A stretch of 64,000 nt of DNA from Rhyzopertha dominica (GCA_025024175.1 QCXZ01000041.1:5885786-5949785), one strand, 5' to 3'; numbered from the stretch's first letter, positions 1-11,530 are shown. The notes: a model not told the origin generated them from the letters alone. Translations and numbers: made by a program.

Positions 1-1480
1 TGACATGTCATAATGCACGTGTAACACCAGGTAATACTTGTAATACGTTACAATACAGTTACAGGATTACAGTTCGATTGTGTCATTTGTACATACACCA
101 GAAACATTCATATACACCCGATTGTCAGTGTCAACTATCACCATCAACTTTAAACCTATCGACATGCTATGAACAAACTTTGTAAACTGATGCCAACTTA
201 AATCCGTTGTGTTATTCTTTCTGCGTTGTACTCAGGGGTATCTTATAATGATAATAGAAATACGCCGTCGATAACGTAACTTTAATGTTTTGTGAACAGT
301 GAAAAGTTCACTTATGCTCTCATTATAGACTTGTCACTCGTGCTGTATATAAAAGTGACTAGCTAATTAGGAAGCCGTGTCTAATTTTGATACACGGTTT
401 GGTTGCTTATACGCGTTCTGCATCATTACTGATAACGAAGATACCTATTTAACAACCATATAAACTCGGAAATGCAAAGCGTCCCCATATATATTAGTAA
501 ATCAGGTAAGACAAATATATTTAGGTACGCAGCCGGCCGGTATCGCAACAGGAAATAAAATAAGCGCTTTTATCTCGGCCGCACTCGCGGAGAAAAATGA
601 CTGCATTCCATATTTTTATCCTGTATTGTCTCATGAAAAGCCATGAACATCAATTACACTGGCATGTCCCTGTTTGAATACAAAGTGAGAACGGCTCGCA
701 GATAAAAGTGGGATCCGCGTTTTATTCGCGAACAAACACCACCCCCTCTTTTTGCGTTCGGGGTGGAGAAAAGCTCATCTACGGGACCTGCTGCAATGGA
801 ACGCTTAGCTAATTACAAAAAGTAATTGACTACTAAACATCCTGTTTGCAGGCCGACGCTAAAAGTTATAATTAACTTTGCTGGTGGGAGACTATAATGC
901 AGTAATCTTGCCGCTTGGTAGAAAAATTGACAGGGGAAAGAAAAATCGATACGAATGGAGCGTGATGCAGAATTTTTTTGTGCTTATTATTTCGTAATTC
1001 AGTACAGAAATAGTTGTAGAAGAATACAGGTGGTTAGAAGCCTATGAACAATAAGCTGTTGTTACTTTGGTTTTAGTGTTCCGAAAAAAGAAAGAATGTG
1101 TTACTCTTAAGAAATTTTTAAACTTAAAACTTTATATAAAATTACGAAGTGCAAGGCCGTGCTAAATGGCTACATCCAAAAATGTGGAACATTTGACCGT
1201 GAAAATTTAGATTGATCAATTGATAAAGGACTAATCAATGACGCCAGAAAAGCATCAATTCTGCTTATTTTCTTATTTAAAGAGACATATGTGTAATTTG
1301 TTACATAACTTATGCCAGCAAACGAACTGAACCATGCGTTGAATTGGACAACTAGATGCACTTGAGAATCTGAAGCTAGAGAATTATATTTTAATTAATT
1401 ACACTAAAGAACATGGGAAGATCGATGATTTAAGAAGAAATCCATTTCGCTGAAGGATGCACTGGTACCCGGAATCATCT
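1..1480. other. No gene recognised
   Basis: AT-rich with a short CG island around 530-760. Only short chance frames are seen. Confidence 0.5.
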
Positions 1481-1524
1481 ACTAATACTGACCTGTAAGC
1501 TACACGTAAAGAGTACTCTTTTTT

Positions 1525-1564
1525 CTTAAGCTGAGCTTTCGAATTTTATTAAATTCTTCTTCAG
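1525..1564 (-). ncRNA. Hammerhead-ribozyme-like core at a Penelope-like end
   Basis: The minus strand reads CTGAAGA (1564-1558), a hairpin (GAATTT...AAATTC), GAAA (1540-1537), then AGC-TCA-GCT, a possible three-pair stem III. Hammerhead motifs are known at the ends of Penelope-like elements. Stem I is not evident and one extra A lies between the core and stem II, so activity is doubtful. Confidence 0.4.
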
Positions 1565-1717
1565 AGCATCTACAATTCAACTGAATTGATACAACAAACT
1601 ATATGGAACCTTATACTTACAGAAATTTGAGGCTAGGTGTAAGTGATAAACATGCGCAACAGTGTATTTTTACCAAACATAATTTTTTTTATACCATAAA
1701 TTAATTAATTTGTTTTA

Positions 1718-2089
1718 TCATATCATTTCCTTTGATAGCAGATATGTGTAGATATTGCTTAATCGTTGTGTGTCCGATTTTTTATTCATTACATTATTAA
1801 TTTTGTTGAGGTGGTTCATTTCCAAGACTAGCCTTTTACTGGTATTAATTTCAGTATACAATATTTTTACCCCATCCCAATCAATTGTGTGGTTGTTGTT
1901 GACCACATGTGTGACTAACGCACATCGGTCTCTTTTCTTAGAAATATCACTTTTATGTAATGATATTCTGTTCTTTACCCACTGAGATGTCTGACCCACA
2001 TATATGCCATCACAAGTGTTACATTTTAAACAGTAAATTACATTGGATTTGAATTTTGTTGGTGTTTTTGATTTTAATTTAGTAAACAA
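1718..2089 (-). pseudogene. GIY-YIG endonuclease domain of a Penelope-like element
   Basis: There are 123 open codons. IYCLKCNTCDGIYVGQTSQ contains the C..C..C pair found before the GIY-YIG core in Penelope proteins, followed by IYVGQT. Then come NRISLHKSD, an arginine/histidine-bearing helix, and HVVNNNH. In the family this domain nicks DNA for retrotransposition. The upstream reverse transcriptase is missing and a stop interrupts the linker, so this is a truncated relic. The first ATG of the frame is not a real start. Confidence 0.72.
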
Positions 2090-2299
2090 ATTTTAACACT
2101 TTTTGGTATTGCGTCTTGCAATTTTAATATTTTCCAAATAATTAATTTTGAAGTTATAATCCCGTGATATTTGGTAGTGACCCATACTTATGTGTTTCAG
2201 CCCTATTAGTACTTGTTTGGCTTAAAATTTCTCATTCCATCGTCCACATTTCCGTTAATCCTAGGACTTACAGGTCGCCACACCCTGGATTACTTAGGG

Positions 2300-4430
2300 T
2301 TTATTATCTATAAATACATGTCACAATATAGGTAAGGATAATGATATAGAGGACCCGATGCTGTATGATGACCGATAGTCAAGCGGCACTGAGGTGATAA
2401 ATGAACGCCTCGGTATTCCAATGCCTTAGGAGTAATCAACAGATATATTTTAGAGTAAATTATTAAACACTAAGACACAAGACTGTAACAGTACGCAATT
2501 TAGTACGAGAATTGACTAACATGGGTTCTTTGGTACCGCTTTAAGAGGAATAGCGCCACCTTGGCACAGGAATTTAGGATGAAAAGTATTTAACTTCGCA
2601 CGTCATAAAAACGTCTCTAATTCACCAATCACTTAACAACACATGCAATAAAGATGACGGTGTCGCCATTTAAACGAGAGCAAAAAACCTCACAGCGTTG
2701 TCCTAGTTAAATTAGAGGTCACCATGCTCCTAACTCATAAATCTCCGTGAAGTTACAGCACAACACTATCTTCTCAAGACTACTTAATTGGGTCACCTAA
2801 GTTTTAGTCTACTCTCTTGATGCCACTCTCTGGCAATCCCAATTATAAGAAAGATGACTAATCATCACTTCGCACTATTCATTCTTGAGGTGTCGATAAC
2901 AAACGCAATAATAATGCTCTTTCAAGGTTTAGGAGTTTAATGTATTTATAATACTAAGTCAAAATTGGAAAAAGAAAATAGAATTCAACAAATGAAAACG
3001 TTACGAGCACTCAATTTTGAGCTGTGTAAGACTAAAAGTTTGACAAAACTAATTAGAGGCACCATACTTAAATCTCGATAAGAGCACTGCCAAAACTTTG
3101 TGATGGCTTTACAAAACTAAATATAGAAAAATATATATAATAATATATATATAAAATAAATATAGTAACAAAGACATATTCAACGTTCGTGAAATTGACC
3201 ACAATGTGATACCAAGCTAACGTGCACGTGAGTAGAAGAAAACAGAGTTTCTCGAGAAATCAAGTGCTCAAGTTTTATAAACTGTAGAAATTGGAGGCCG
3301 AAAATACTTAAGCAATTTGGCACTTGTCTACAAAATTTCCCAGTGGAGGTGGTCTACTGGAACAACCCTAATTGATCTTAAACAATCGCTACTTCGTGGT
3401 GCTGAACTCGTCATATCTCTTGAATTTTTCCTTGTCTACGAGGTTGTAGTTTGAGCCACCTTACTTCATGAGTACTCTATATGGTCTCTGAGTAATCTTA
3501 ATTTCCTACATAGCTCCGTGGTTTTCTGAACGCCTTCTCCTGAGAAGTTACCCTCGCAGTTGGTAGGTAAAGAAAACCTGATACAACCTACCACGCAACT
3601 TCTTGGCTTGGTTATTTGGCTTCCTGTTAGATTTGGAGGGAATTAACAGAATAATCTAATAAAAGGTAATCAAAATATGGAATTTATATTATATACGTTG
3701 GTACGAACTGGGTATTCAGGAAAGCCAGACCCTGAAGCCATAATTTGGATGTTCCATTGTATGCTCGCTCTGTTCTTTAAAGAGTAGTTCTCAGAAATAT
3801 GAACTCATAAAATTTGTCTCGACGATAAGCGAACTTTACAGAACCACTATTTCGTTTTCGTAACTGCACCAATATAACACAAAAGCTACATGTGCGTTCC
3901 AGATCACACTTTCCAAGCAAGAAAAAACCGACTTTTGGGGACCTTCCGGAATTGATACGTTGAGCAGCTAGGAATCGCTTGGTGATACCGGAACCTACTT
4001 TCAGAGGGCTAATAAGAAAGAAAATTTTGCTTTCGCTAGACGGTCTGCCTAAGTGCATTACCATCTAAAAACAGTAGCTGGACTGTTTACGGGACATTGC
4101 TATAGCAGGTGATTGCTATATGCTGGAAATGACAGCAGACTCAATAATGTAGTCGCAAAAAGCGTTGACAACGGGAAATAAGACTGAAACGAGCAGTATA
4201 TTACGGGCAAGCGTACTGCCCTAACTTGACATAAACAAGCATTTATTTGTCTGTAACCAACATGGCTACCCGATAATCTGCGCCAACTTAGAATTTGCAA
4301 ATATTGCGTACAGTAAACAATATTTTCCGTGCAATTGCAGCCGTACCGAGATTCTTGAACCTTTTCAAGGAGACATGGCGCATGCCATCCAAATATAAAA
4401 ATATGAAAAGCTTTTGAAAAATACAGCACT
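2300..4430. other. No gene recognised
   Basis: The AT run at 3120-3170 and diffuse similarity between 2700-2760 and 3045-3085 (AATTAGAGG...CACCAT) may be old repeat. Minus frames at 3777-4064 and 4100-4450 show no domain. Confidence 0.4.
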
Positions 4431-4439
4431 TTAGAGCTG

Positions 4440-4830
4440 GATTCCCACATTGCTCATAAATTATCCCGTCGTAGAGCGTAAAAATGCACGTGGTGGATTT
4501 ATCTGTGTCGGCGCCGCGGCGTGGAAAAGTGCAATTGCCCCCGGTTGCGTTACATTCGCGACATGTATTAGCCCCATAAAGTTACGAGAGGGTATAATGC
4601 AAAACAACACGGCATGTCTAACGAGACGAAAACGGACAGCGTGAATTATTACATAATAATGTGTTGCATAGGAATCGCGTGTTATTGCATCGCCAGCCGC
4701 CCCCGCATGAAATATATGCGAGCGACGCCGCGGATTCACTTGTAAATCAAATCGCGCTACTGGACTGAAACGGCAATTCGAGTACGTCGGCGAACAACGA
4801 TCGTAAAATTTCAATGCACGGATTTAATTT
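4440..4830. promoter_or_regulatory. CpG-rich non-coding patch, possible enhancer
   Basis: Much richer in CG than its surroundings (GGCGCCGCGGCG, GCGACGCCGCGG), with homeodomain-like AATTATTACATAATAAT and CATAAAGTT sites. Open frames on both strands look accidental. Confidence 0.25.
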
Positions 4831-4956
4831 ATCGTCGGCTCGTATGAGGTGCACTACATCACTTCATGTACGAAGCAAATTTACCTCCAAATCGCCTGAC
4901 AAAACTATAAAATTAATAATATATGCGTTTTAATAGTAGAGCAGAAAATTTTTAAT

Positions 4957-5035
4957 TTGGCCGAGACTCGAACTCGGACCTTTGGATTGGCTCTACAATT
5001 GGCATACCAAAGCACAAGTGATTAACCGCCCAAGC
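4957..5035 (-). repeat. tRNA-derived SINE head or tRNA-like relic
   Basis: On the minus strand a perfect T-arm (CCGAG, seven-base loop TTCGAGT, CTCGG; 4961-4977) forms a B-box-like element. About 50 nt upstream is an A-box-like TGGGCGGTTAATCACT. The middle does not fold into a normal anticodon arm and the acceptor stem does not pair, so it is not a working tRNA. It abuts the MITE that begins at 5041. Confidence 0.45.
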
Positions 5036-5330
5036 TTTTATACAGGGCTTCTATAAATGATTCATGCAACGCGGGCGGCGTTGATATCTAAATTCTCTGT
5101 GCCGCCTTTTTGTAACTGCTGCCAAACTACAATACGCACGGCGATAGTAGTGAATGTTGCAGATCAATGTCACACAACAGCTCCGAATAGCTTTCTGCAA
5201 CCGTAAAGTTAAAATTATCCCACAAAACACTACAGAATATGTTGGAAATACATACTCCCAGGCGTTTTCTCATATTAAAATATATCAAATAATTCAAAAA
5301 CCGACAGATAACAAGTAACATGATGTTTTG

Positions 5331-5428
5331 CGGGCTGGTTCCCACGTTGGTTATTAGACCTTGACGTTTCGACACTCATGTCGGTGTCTTCCTCAGAAGT
5401 AGCTCTGAAACTGAAGTGTCCTAGCCTG
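5331..5428 (-). repeat. Left arm of the 98-bp perfect inverted repeat
   Basis: It is identical to the reverse complement of 5827-5924. It contains the hammerhead-like core in minus orientation (CTGAGGA, hairpin GACAC/GTGTC, GAAA). Confidence 0.85.
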
Positions 5429-5429
5429 C

Positions 5430-5834
5430 TCGGGTATTTTTACGAGAAAGATAGCTAACGCCTCTCCGAAATATCGTTCGACGGCTGAGGAGCTACAAAC
5501 ACAAGGTGTGTACAGCATCCCATGCAGCTGTGGGAAGGTTTACATCGGCCAAACCGGAAGGCACATCAGCACGAGAATCAAGGAGCACATGAGGGACACC
5601 AGAGACCGGCAAGGTGATAGGTCGGCTCTAGCAGAACATCGAATGGAGACTGGCCACATCATCAAATTCGAGGAAGCACAAATGCTGTCAAGGGAAGCGA
5701 GATTCTGGCCGGGACTCTACAAGGAAGCCATCGAAATCCAGAAGAACCCGCACAATTACAACCGAGACCGGGGCATCGAACTACCTGGAATCTGGAAACC
5801 GGTCATGCGTAACAACGCCCACGCGTCAGGCTAG
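5430..5834 (+). CDS. GIY-YIG endonuclease carboxyl domain of a Penelope-like element
   Basis: This is one uninterrupted frame, entering from the left arm and ending at TAG 5832-5834. It reads a linker (AEELQTQGVYSIPC), the paired cysteines SIPCSCG, then KVYIGQTGR (GIY-YIG core). Next come RIKEHMRD, SALAEH, the conserved glutamate region ARFWPGLYKEAIEI, and the family ending NRDRGIELPGIWKPV. All motifs expected for an active GIY-YIG fold are present. The reverse transcriptase half is missing, so it cannot move on its own. It has no credible start codon of its own. Confidence 0.8.
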   Translation, partial: SGIFTRKIANASPKYRSTAEELQTQGVYSIPCSCGKVYIGQTGRHISTRIKEHMRDTRDRQGDRSALAEHRMETGHIIKFEEAQMLSREARFWPGLYKEAIEIQKNPHNYNRDRGIELPGIWKPVMRNNAHASG

Positions 5835-5924
5835 GACACTTCAGTTTCAGAGCTACTTCTGAGGAAGACACCGACATGAGTGTCGAAACGTCAAGGTCTA
5901 ATAACCAACGTGGGAACCAGCCCG
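5827..5924 (+). repeat. Right arm of the 98-bp perfect inverted repeat
   Basis: It starts within the last codons of the endonuclease frame (the CAGGCTAG overlaps the stop) and carries the element's 3' end. The core CTGAGGA, GACACC...GTGTC, GAAACG lies at about 5861-5890. Confidence 0.85.
5861..5901 (+). ncRNA. Hammerhead-ribozyme-like core in a Penelope-like 3' end
   Basis: CTGAGGA, A, GACAC-loop-GTGTC (five pairs), GAAA, then CGTCAAGGTCTA, which could give a two-pair stem III and a GTC cleavage triplet. Stem I with adjacent bases is not seen. The same core occurs inverted at 5354-5394. Confidence 0.45.
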
Positions 5925-6079
5925 GAAAACAATATGTCATCGACAACAATCACGGAAGCCTTCAAACCAGATAACAAGTAGTATACGTCACTTTCCTGAG
6001 AGGCGGCAAACTGATTTAATAGATAATTTCCATAAGCGCCCTGTATGCATGAATCATTTATAGAAACCCTGTATAAGTA

Positions 6080-8150
6080 CGATGTTTGTTTAAAAATTTT
6101 GCCATGGCACAACGCATAAAATTCAAAAAATTAAAAAAAAACGCTGAAACAGGTTAAGTTAAAATTATCAGATAATTGAAATAAAGCTGTTTGTTACTAT
6201 GACGAAGATATGACATCATCAATTCTTTTTTTGTGTCACTCTAGTCCTGAATTCAATCGTTGTGTCATCTGCCATAAAAATGCTTATTTAACCCATGCAT
6301 AAAATGTTATATAGGGAAGTAGGCATGCAAATGTTTAAAGTGTGATCAGTCAATTTATAAGTTGACAGTTCAAAAAATTTGTTCGATAACGTAATGTTCC
6401 GACTGCAGTGAACGCCTGTTAAATTTCTTAAATTAATGAAAAAAATAACAAAAACGTCGACTGGCATCAGTAAACAAAAGTTATAATCTGTAGATTCCAA
6501 TAAGGCTGAAATAATGTAGTATCTACAGATAATAACTTTTTGTCTATTGGTACGAATCACATTTTTGCCATCTTTTTTGGAGTTGTTGATGTTCGGTTTA
6601 TATTTTTATGTGCTTTTGGCGAATTCAGTCAGCTACATTTTATTTAACATAAGAACGACACATACAAAAGCTCTCATCATCTGCAAACAAAGTATCCTTT
6701 AGATGCGTTACGATCAGCCTCCAATTTTAGCCATCCCAATTATCCACGAGTGCAGAATCGACTTTATTCCACCTTTGTGTGCTCAGCGATTTTGATCAGC
6801 TTTCCATACAACTTTTGCTGCTAATTGGCACACGAGGCGTGTCATAGCACTAATACTCGTAATTCGCTGCTCTGGATCNGTTATAAAACTTCCGTCACAA
6901 ACGAAGAACGGNTGTATTGCGAACAGAATAANTCCTGGATTGATANATTGATTTAAATAAGTTAACATAATTTACAGCCTCAGAGTTTCTGGTATGTAAT
7001 TAGGTTAGCATGGCTATGAAAGAAAAGGGTAAACTAAATTGCCCCATTTGAAATATAATTTTGCCTTTTTTTAATACATTCACAACTAGTTGCATTGGGC
7101 GTTGGCTTGTCAAATTTTTAAAGCATTTCTCCACTACATTTTTAAGTAATTTAATTATCAACGCCATATAATGCGCCCCCATGATACTTGCACCCTTTTC
7201 CAGCTAGCTAAAGTTTTTTCTCTCTTCTTCCCCGAAGATTAAAGGAAAAATCTTAACTATCGATATCTGAATACAAAATTGTTTGTTTGTAAAAAAACAG
7301 AAAGCTTCCACTCTGAATTGCTTTTCCGCCCAGAGTCCATTTTTTTTGTTTTTGAAAAGTGATTGAGATACCATATTTACAAAATTTGCAAAAAGTTTCT
7401 TCATGGTCTTAAGTGAGGTTCTGTTCTCCTGTATGAACAAAAAGGTCTAAAGTACAAAATTCTAGTTAATGAACATATATAACTAATGAATAAGTTGTGT
7501 TTGACCAGTGAATGAGCATATCAATTTTAACGAAAACAAGGGATCTGGAGCGAAATACAACTATATTAGTGGATATACTGCACGTACAAAAACAGACTTT
7601 ATAATTATATGATTGCAAATAGTATATTCCTAAGTACTTTACTGAAAATGAGAATAAGTAACTCTAATAAAAAATATGAAATACGTAGATAAATAAATGA
7701 TGGTTAATATTTATCACATTTGTTCATTTCTGGAATCAAATAGAGTAGCGAATTTCCAAAAGTTGTGCTGTGTACCTTTTTCAACTGTTTATCCCAAACT
7801 ACTTTTGTCTTTTTATTTTTCTGAGCGATTTTTGCTTTTTCCTTTGCTGTATTTTTTTCGTTTCAAAGCTGCGACTAAGAAGAGCATTTTGTTCCTAGTG
7901 TCGTATGTACACTGTTTCTCCTCTGTTTCACTAATTATTTTAATTGCTTATCGCCTGTTTGCAATATTTCTTTTTTTTAAGAGCTTACCAGAATTATAAT
8001 TTTTCCTTGTATCACTCTCAAAATTACATGCATTCTAGTCTTTAAATAGATCTGTCCCAAAATTGTTATGGTCATAAAATATTTTTAGTTTTAAGTGGCA
8101 GATTCGCAATGGTCAAACTAAGAAAAGAATTGTTGTCAATGTTTTCTTTA
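6080..8150. other. No gene recognised
   Basis: AT-rich, with N positions near 6880-6950. Short frames only. Confidence 0.45.
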
Positions 8151-8156
8151 TACTTT

Positions 8157-8970
8157 ATACTTCCACATCCAACAAATGGGAAGTATTGTATCGCGAAAAA
8201 AAATTTTCAAAAATATTTATTTACTAATTCGGTTTAAAATAGTCGTAAACGCAAATTTGAGCAAAAAAAATTTCTTGTCTGTGGTTTTGTTTGTGGACAC
8301 GATAACTTTCGAAAGACGTAATATATGAACTAGAAATTTGGCAAACGTATAAATCTCAACTACCCAAAGCGACCTAGTGTTTGTGGGGTAAGTAGGGTAT
8401 CGGGAAGGGGGCAAGATTTAGGGGTAACAACCCTTTTTGCAAATTTTTTTAAATTTTTTTTTTGTTTTAGTATAATTATGATTAGTAGTATAACTGCGAG
8501 TATTATTCGTTCTTATAAATTTTCCGTGCAGCAAACTGTTTAGAATATATTAGCAAAAAAGCGTCATTTAAAGAAACCGGTTTTCCTAAATATCTCCGAA
8601 TATATTTCAAATATTCAAAAAAATGAAAATGCCATCAGATAGGAAATAAAATTTTTCACAAAATTTTCGAAATATTTCCAAAAAACCTATTTTGGACCCT
8701 GCTAGTAAGATTTTTTTTAAATTTTGGTATTACATAGAAAATCAAATTTCTGATCAGAAAGCACTCTAATATTTTTTTTGTTAAGTTAATAATTTTCGAG
8801 GTATTTGGAAAAAACCGATTTAAAAAATTTATATATTTTTGCTAATATCACGAGAACTGTTTGTCTTTGAAAAAATATGTAAAGAGAAAAAATGCCCAAA
8901 ACCTGATTACTAATCGTATAGTATAAAAATAAAAACGAAATGTCATTTTGACAATTGGATGTGGAAGTAT
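8157..8970. mobile_element. MITE family B, 814 bp, 16-bp terminal inverted repeats
   Basis: The left end ATACTTCCACATCCAA (8157-8172) is repeated inverted at 8955-8970. The inside is AT-rich, without coding. A second, partial copy sharing the first about 110 bp lies at 28645-28760. Probably a non-autonomous DNA transposon; superfamily not determined. Confidence 0.65.
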
Positions 8971-9415
8971 TGATTCAATTTGCAGCGGTTTTTTATTAGT
9001 AAAGTCCTGAACCTTCGAAAGCTTTCTTGACAGTCTCAGCATATACCTCAACCGATGTTTTTCTAAAAAGTTGCTTTTATTATAGATACATTCGGATCGT
9101 CTATCTTATCTTTTTGACTTAGATTTCAAAGGCATTTTTAACTGTTTAGTTGTGGTTGGAGAAAGACAGTAGATATGGCTATCTTTTTCTCTGCAAAAAC
9201 CAGACAATTCTCTTCATAAATGACCCTCGTCCAAAAACTGTATTACACGAAATTATCCAGCAAACATTTATAAAGCACATTTGCCGCAAGTCGATAGAAT
9301 ACAATCAAAACCATCTAACCAGAATTAGTCTTTGTACGGCCATTAATGTGGAATATTGCTATTAGTTAGTTATATCATTACCCCTGTATTTTTCGGAGCT
9401 ATTCTTTGGGGGGTT

Positions 9416-9574
9416 TTAAAAATAAGTACGCTGTACTAAATCATCATCAACGTCATCTTTTGGATGTAAAAATCCCAGCTTGCCATTTTCTAAGATCCAC
9501 CATTTTATGCTGCCACCTCCTCTGTTGTTGAATAAACTAAAGAACCCATTTTTTTCGCGTTTGAGACTTTTTCC
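9416..9574 (-). CDS. Unrecognised open frame with coding-like ending
   Basis: There are 53 open codons between an upstream TAA and a stop at 9418-9416. The frame reads FNNRGGGSIKWWILENGK and LHPKDDVDDDLVQRTYF. The composition looks like a protein carboxyl end (Trp pair, acidic run), but I do not recognise a family and no start or acceptor is clear. It may be a last exon or a transposon relic. Confidence 0.2.
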   Translation of the reverse strand, partial: GKSLKREKNGFFSLFNNRGGGSIKWWILENGKLGFLHPKDDVDDDLVQRTYF

Positions 9575-10129
9575 TTAATGTTATTATGAAGCTAGCTGAA
9601 CAAGTTTATTTGGAAAAAGTAAGGATAGCGAAGGATGGAAGGATTTTCATAATTACAGAATAGTCTTGGAATGAGATTTACAAAAAAATTACAAAACGTA
9701 GTTAGTAAACAGGGTGTTCATTGCGTTGACATTATAAACCAGTGGAATAAACATCGTACATTTCATCTCAGGTTTATTTGAAGTTAAGTTCTCATAAAAT
9801 CTGTAACATACAAAACAACACACTCCTTATTATTATGTCTGGTTGATAAATGTTAACGCTTACATTATATTTATATTATATTTTATATAAGGTTTACTTA
9901 ATGAGTCCCTTTTTTCCAGGAAAGAAGTCATCAGCGGCAGCAAGTGTTCTGGTGAGTTTTTCCTTTAATTATCTCAACACCTACAACATAGCTGTATTTT
10001 CTTAGAAATTTGTATTTAACCATACGTCAGCAAATTTCCTAGTAACCATTCCCAATTAACTCTTACGGAATCTTTTAGCTTTCTTGGACTCCCTCCCTCT
10101 CCACCTTCCTTCAAACGTCTCCCCCAAGG

Positions 10130-10430
10130 CTTAATCGAGTTGGGCCGGTGTCACGGCCCAAAAATATATTATCCCTTGCGCTGTTCCAAAACAGATTCGG
10201 CTTGTCCGTAATGCACTTTTATTTCCTTCATTGTCTGAACGAATTTATAGGTTATTTCCTTTCNGTTCGGTCGACGACNTGCATCGGACCCTGGCGCCAC
10301 GTGACTGCACGCCCCCCTGGTGATAGACTTCGGAAACTTAAATTGATTCCGTAAAATTCGGTTTCTGTGATTGCACGGACGCTCCCACAAGGTCGGACAC
10401 GTCGTGGGAGAAACGGGATTGAATCGTCGA
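10130..10430. promoter_or_regulatory. CpG-rich patch with GGGCCG...CGGCCC dyad
   Basis: A dyad TGGGCCGGTGTCACGGCCCA and an E-box CCACGTGAC lie here. No gene recognised. Possible regulatory DNA. Confidence 0.2.
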
Positions 10431-11236
10431 AGATGATTTGTATTGTTCGACTTTTTTGGAAAAGAAAGCATTTGTGCATTTCGCGATTTTGTTATTTACC
10501 ATATTCATGCTTCCAAAACGATGTTTGTTATTATGTTACCGATTTCCGGTTACTGAAGAGAATACCTCTGACAAACATAACTCGCTGTTTATTAATTAAA
10601 AACGCCGTGCGAGCCAGTCCCCGATGTATATCCGTTTATACATGCCAAAAGAGCATTAGCACAGTGTTTAGATTAATGAAGCAGATGCCAGGTACCCTTA
10701 GATTAATAGAGAGATAACGAAAAGTGGTGTTGTAACTGGCATTGCGTTTCTAGTAAGTACCTCTATGTGGGAAAAATTATCGCATTTTGCTGTTTACTGT
10801 AACGAAACCGCCGTTGGATGGAAAAAAGTTTCAAACCACTAGTTTTCAGACCTACTTTGCCAGCAACTGTTTCGAACCTCTTTATTTTTTTTGACAAGTT
10901 AAGATCTAAGTTGTAAGCAGTTGTACATTCAATTAGGCAATAGAACGAACGGGTAACTTTCTTGTGCTTAATAAGTTTTATTTTAATAATGCAATAACTT
11001 CTATTCCTTTAAGGCTGTTTATACGTACTACTCCATATGGTTTATGCAGGATAAATTCCGTATTTTTCGTCATATCGATTTGAGATTTTTTTTCTGAGCG
11101 CTTAAATTATTTCTCTGGGGTGTTGTCATCGTACTTTTTTGAAATTCACACTGACTTTTGCAGAAATAATAAAAAGGTGCAAGAAAAAAATTAAGATTAA
11201 AATAAACAAAAAATAAGACGAGAGCTGCGGAAAAGT

Positions 11237-11530
11237 TTGAAATCCAACATAGAGCGAATGAGAGGAGTAATAAAGAAAGCTCCAAATTTCAGGAAAAGAG
11301 AGGATGTTTCGTTTGATGAACAATTGACAGGATTATCTAGAGACACTGAAAATTGTCCAAGGCAAATGTATTTGGTGATCATAAAAATTGTGATTACTTT
11401 TGCACAGAACCAAAACCAAACGAAGAGAACTTCATTTCTGAGATGGACGAATGTGGCAGCAAGTAGCAACTGGGAAAACTGCTTTCAAAAACTTCAACAG
11501 GACTTGATGAAATATAAAAAGATAGCATAG
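11237..11530 (+). CDS. Open frame directly upstream of the YqaJ relic, function unknown
   Basis: There are 97 codons, lysine- and glutamine-rich, in a frame different from the YqaJ block it abuts. It might be the amino part of the same relic after a frameshift, but shows no motif I recognise. Confidence 0.2.
   Translation: MKSNIERMRGVIKKAPNFRKREDVSFDEQLTGLSRDTENCPRQMYLVIIKIVITFAQNQNQTKRTSFLRWTNVAASSNWENCFQKLQQDLMKYKKIA

Larger units (their letters stand above)
1490..2290 (-). mobile_element. Penelope-like element relic (3' part)
   Basis: The minus strand holds a GIY-YIG endonuclease frame (2089-1718). About 150 nt after its stop there is an end structure (1511-1575) resembling the arms of the copy at 16.3-16.9 kb: the AAAGA.TACTC motif, the GAAAGC block and the CTGAAGA core. 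Upstream of the frame (to about 2165) the reading continues with one stop, DYNFKINYLENIKIARR, typical of the linker before GIY-YIG. The reverse transcriptase part is absent, as expected of a 5'-truncated copy. Confidence 0.65.
5318..5968 (+). mobile_element. Young Penelope-like insertion with perfect 98-bp inverted repeats
   Basis: The insertion is flanked by the 12-bp direct repeat AGATAACAAGTA (5306-5317 and 5969-5980), a target duplication inside the MITE. Arms 5331-5428 and 5827-5924 are exact reverse complements over 98 bp. Between them lies a GIY-YIG frame. Such inverted terminal pieces on 5'-truncated copies are known for Penelope-like elements. Arm identity suggests a recent event. 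Confidence 0.8.
5041..6073. mobile_element. MITE family A, copy 1, split by a Penelope-like insertion
   Basis: The ends are TACAGGG and CCCTGTA, extended by near-perfect terminal inverted repeats containing CTATAAATGATTCATGCA. The element parts (5041-5317 and 5981-6073, about 370 bp) align along their length with the uninterrupted 326-bp copy at 37266-37591 in the opposite orientation. No transposase is encoded. TA or TATA flanks both sides. The superfamily is not determined. Confidence 0.75.
8975..11230. other. Mostly non-coding
   Basis: Apart from the weak frame at 9416-9574 and the CpG patch at 10.1-10.4 kb I see nothing. Confidence 0.4.

Noticed and set aside
301..317. 17-bp match AAAAGTTCACTTATGCT between about 301 and 43362
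   Set aside because: The flanks do not match, so it is probably chance.
3777..4064. 95-codon minus frame
   Set aside because: No recognisable motif or neighbouring exon.
4450..4814. Overlapping frames on both strands of the CpG patch
   Set aside because: Long only because stop codons are rarer in CG-rich DNA; no domain, no splice pairs.
4957..5035. Possible functional tRNA gene
   Set aside because: The T-arm is perfect, but the acceptor stem does not pair and there is no normal anticodon arm.
9920..9951. 32-nt micro-exon bounded by TTCCAG and GTGAGT
   Set aside because: The splice consensus is good but there are no partner exons or homology.
10141..10160. GGGCCG dyad as a transposon terminus
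   Set aside because: No matching second end within several kb.
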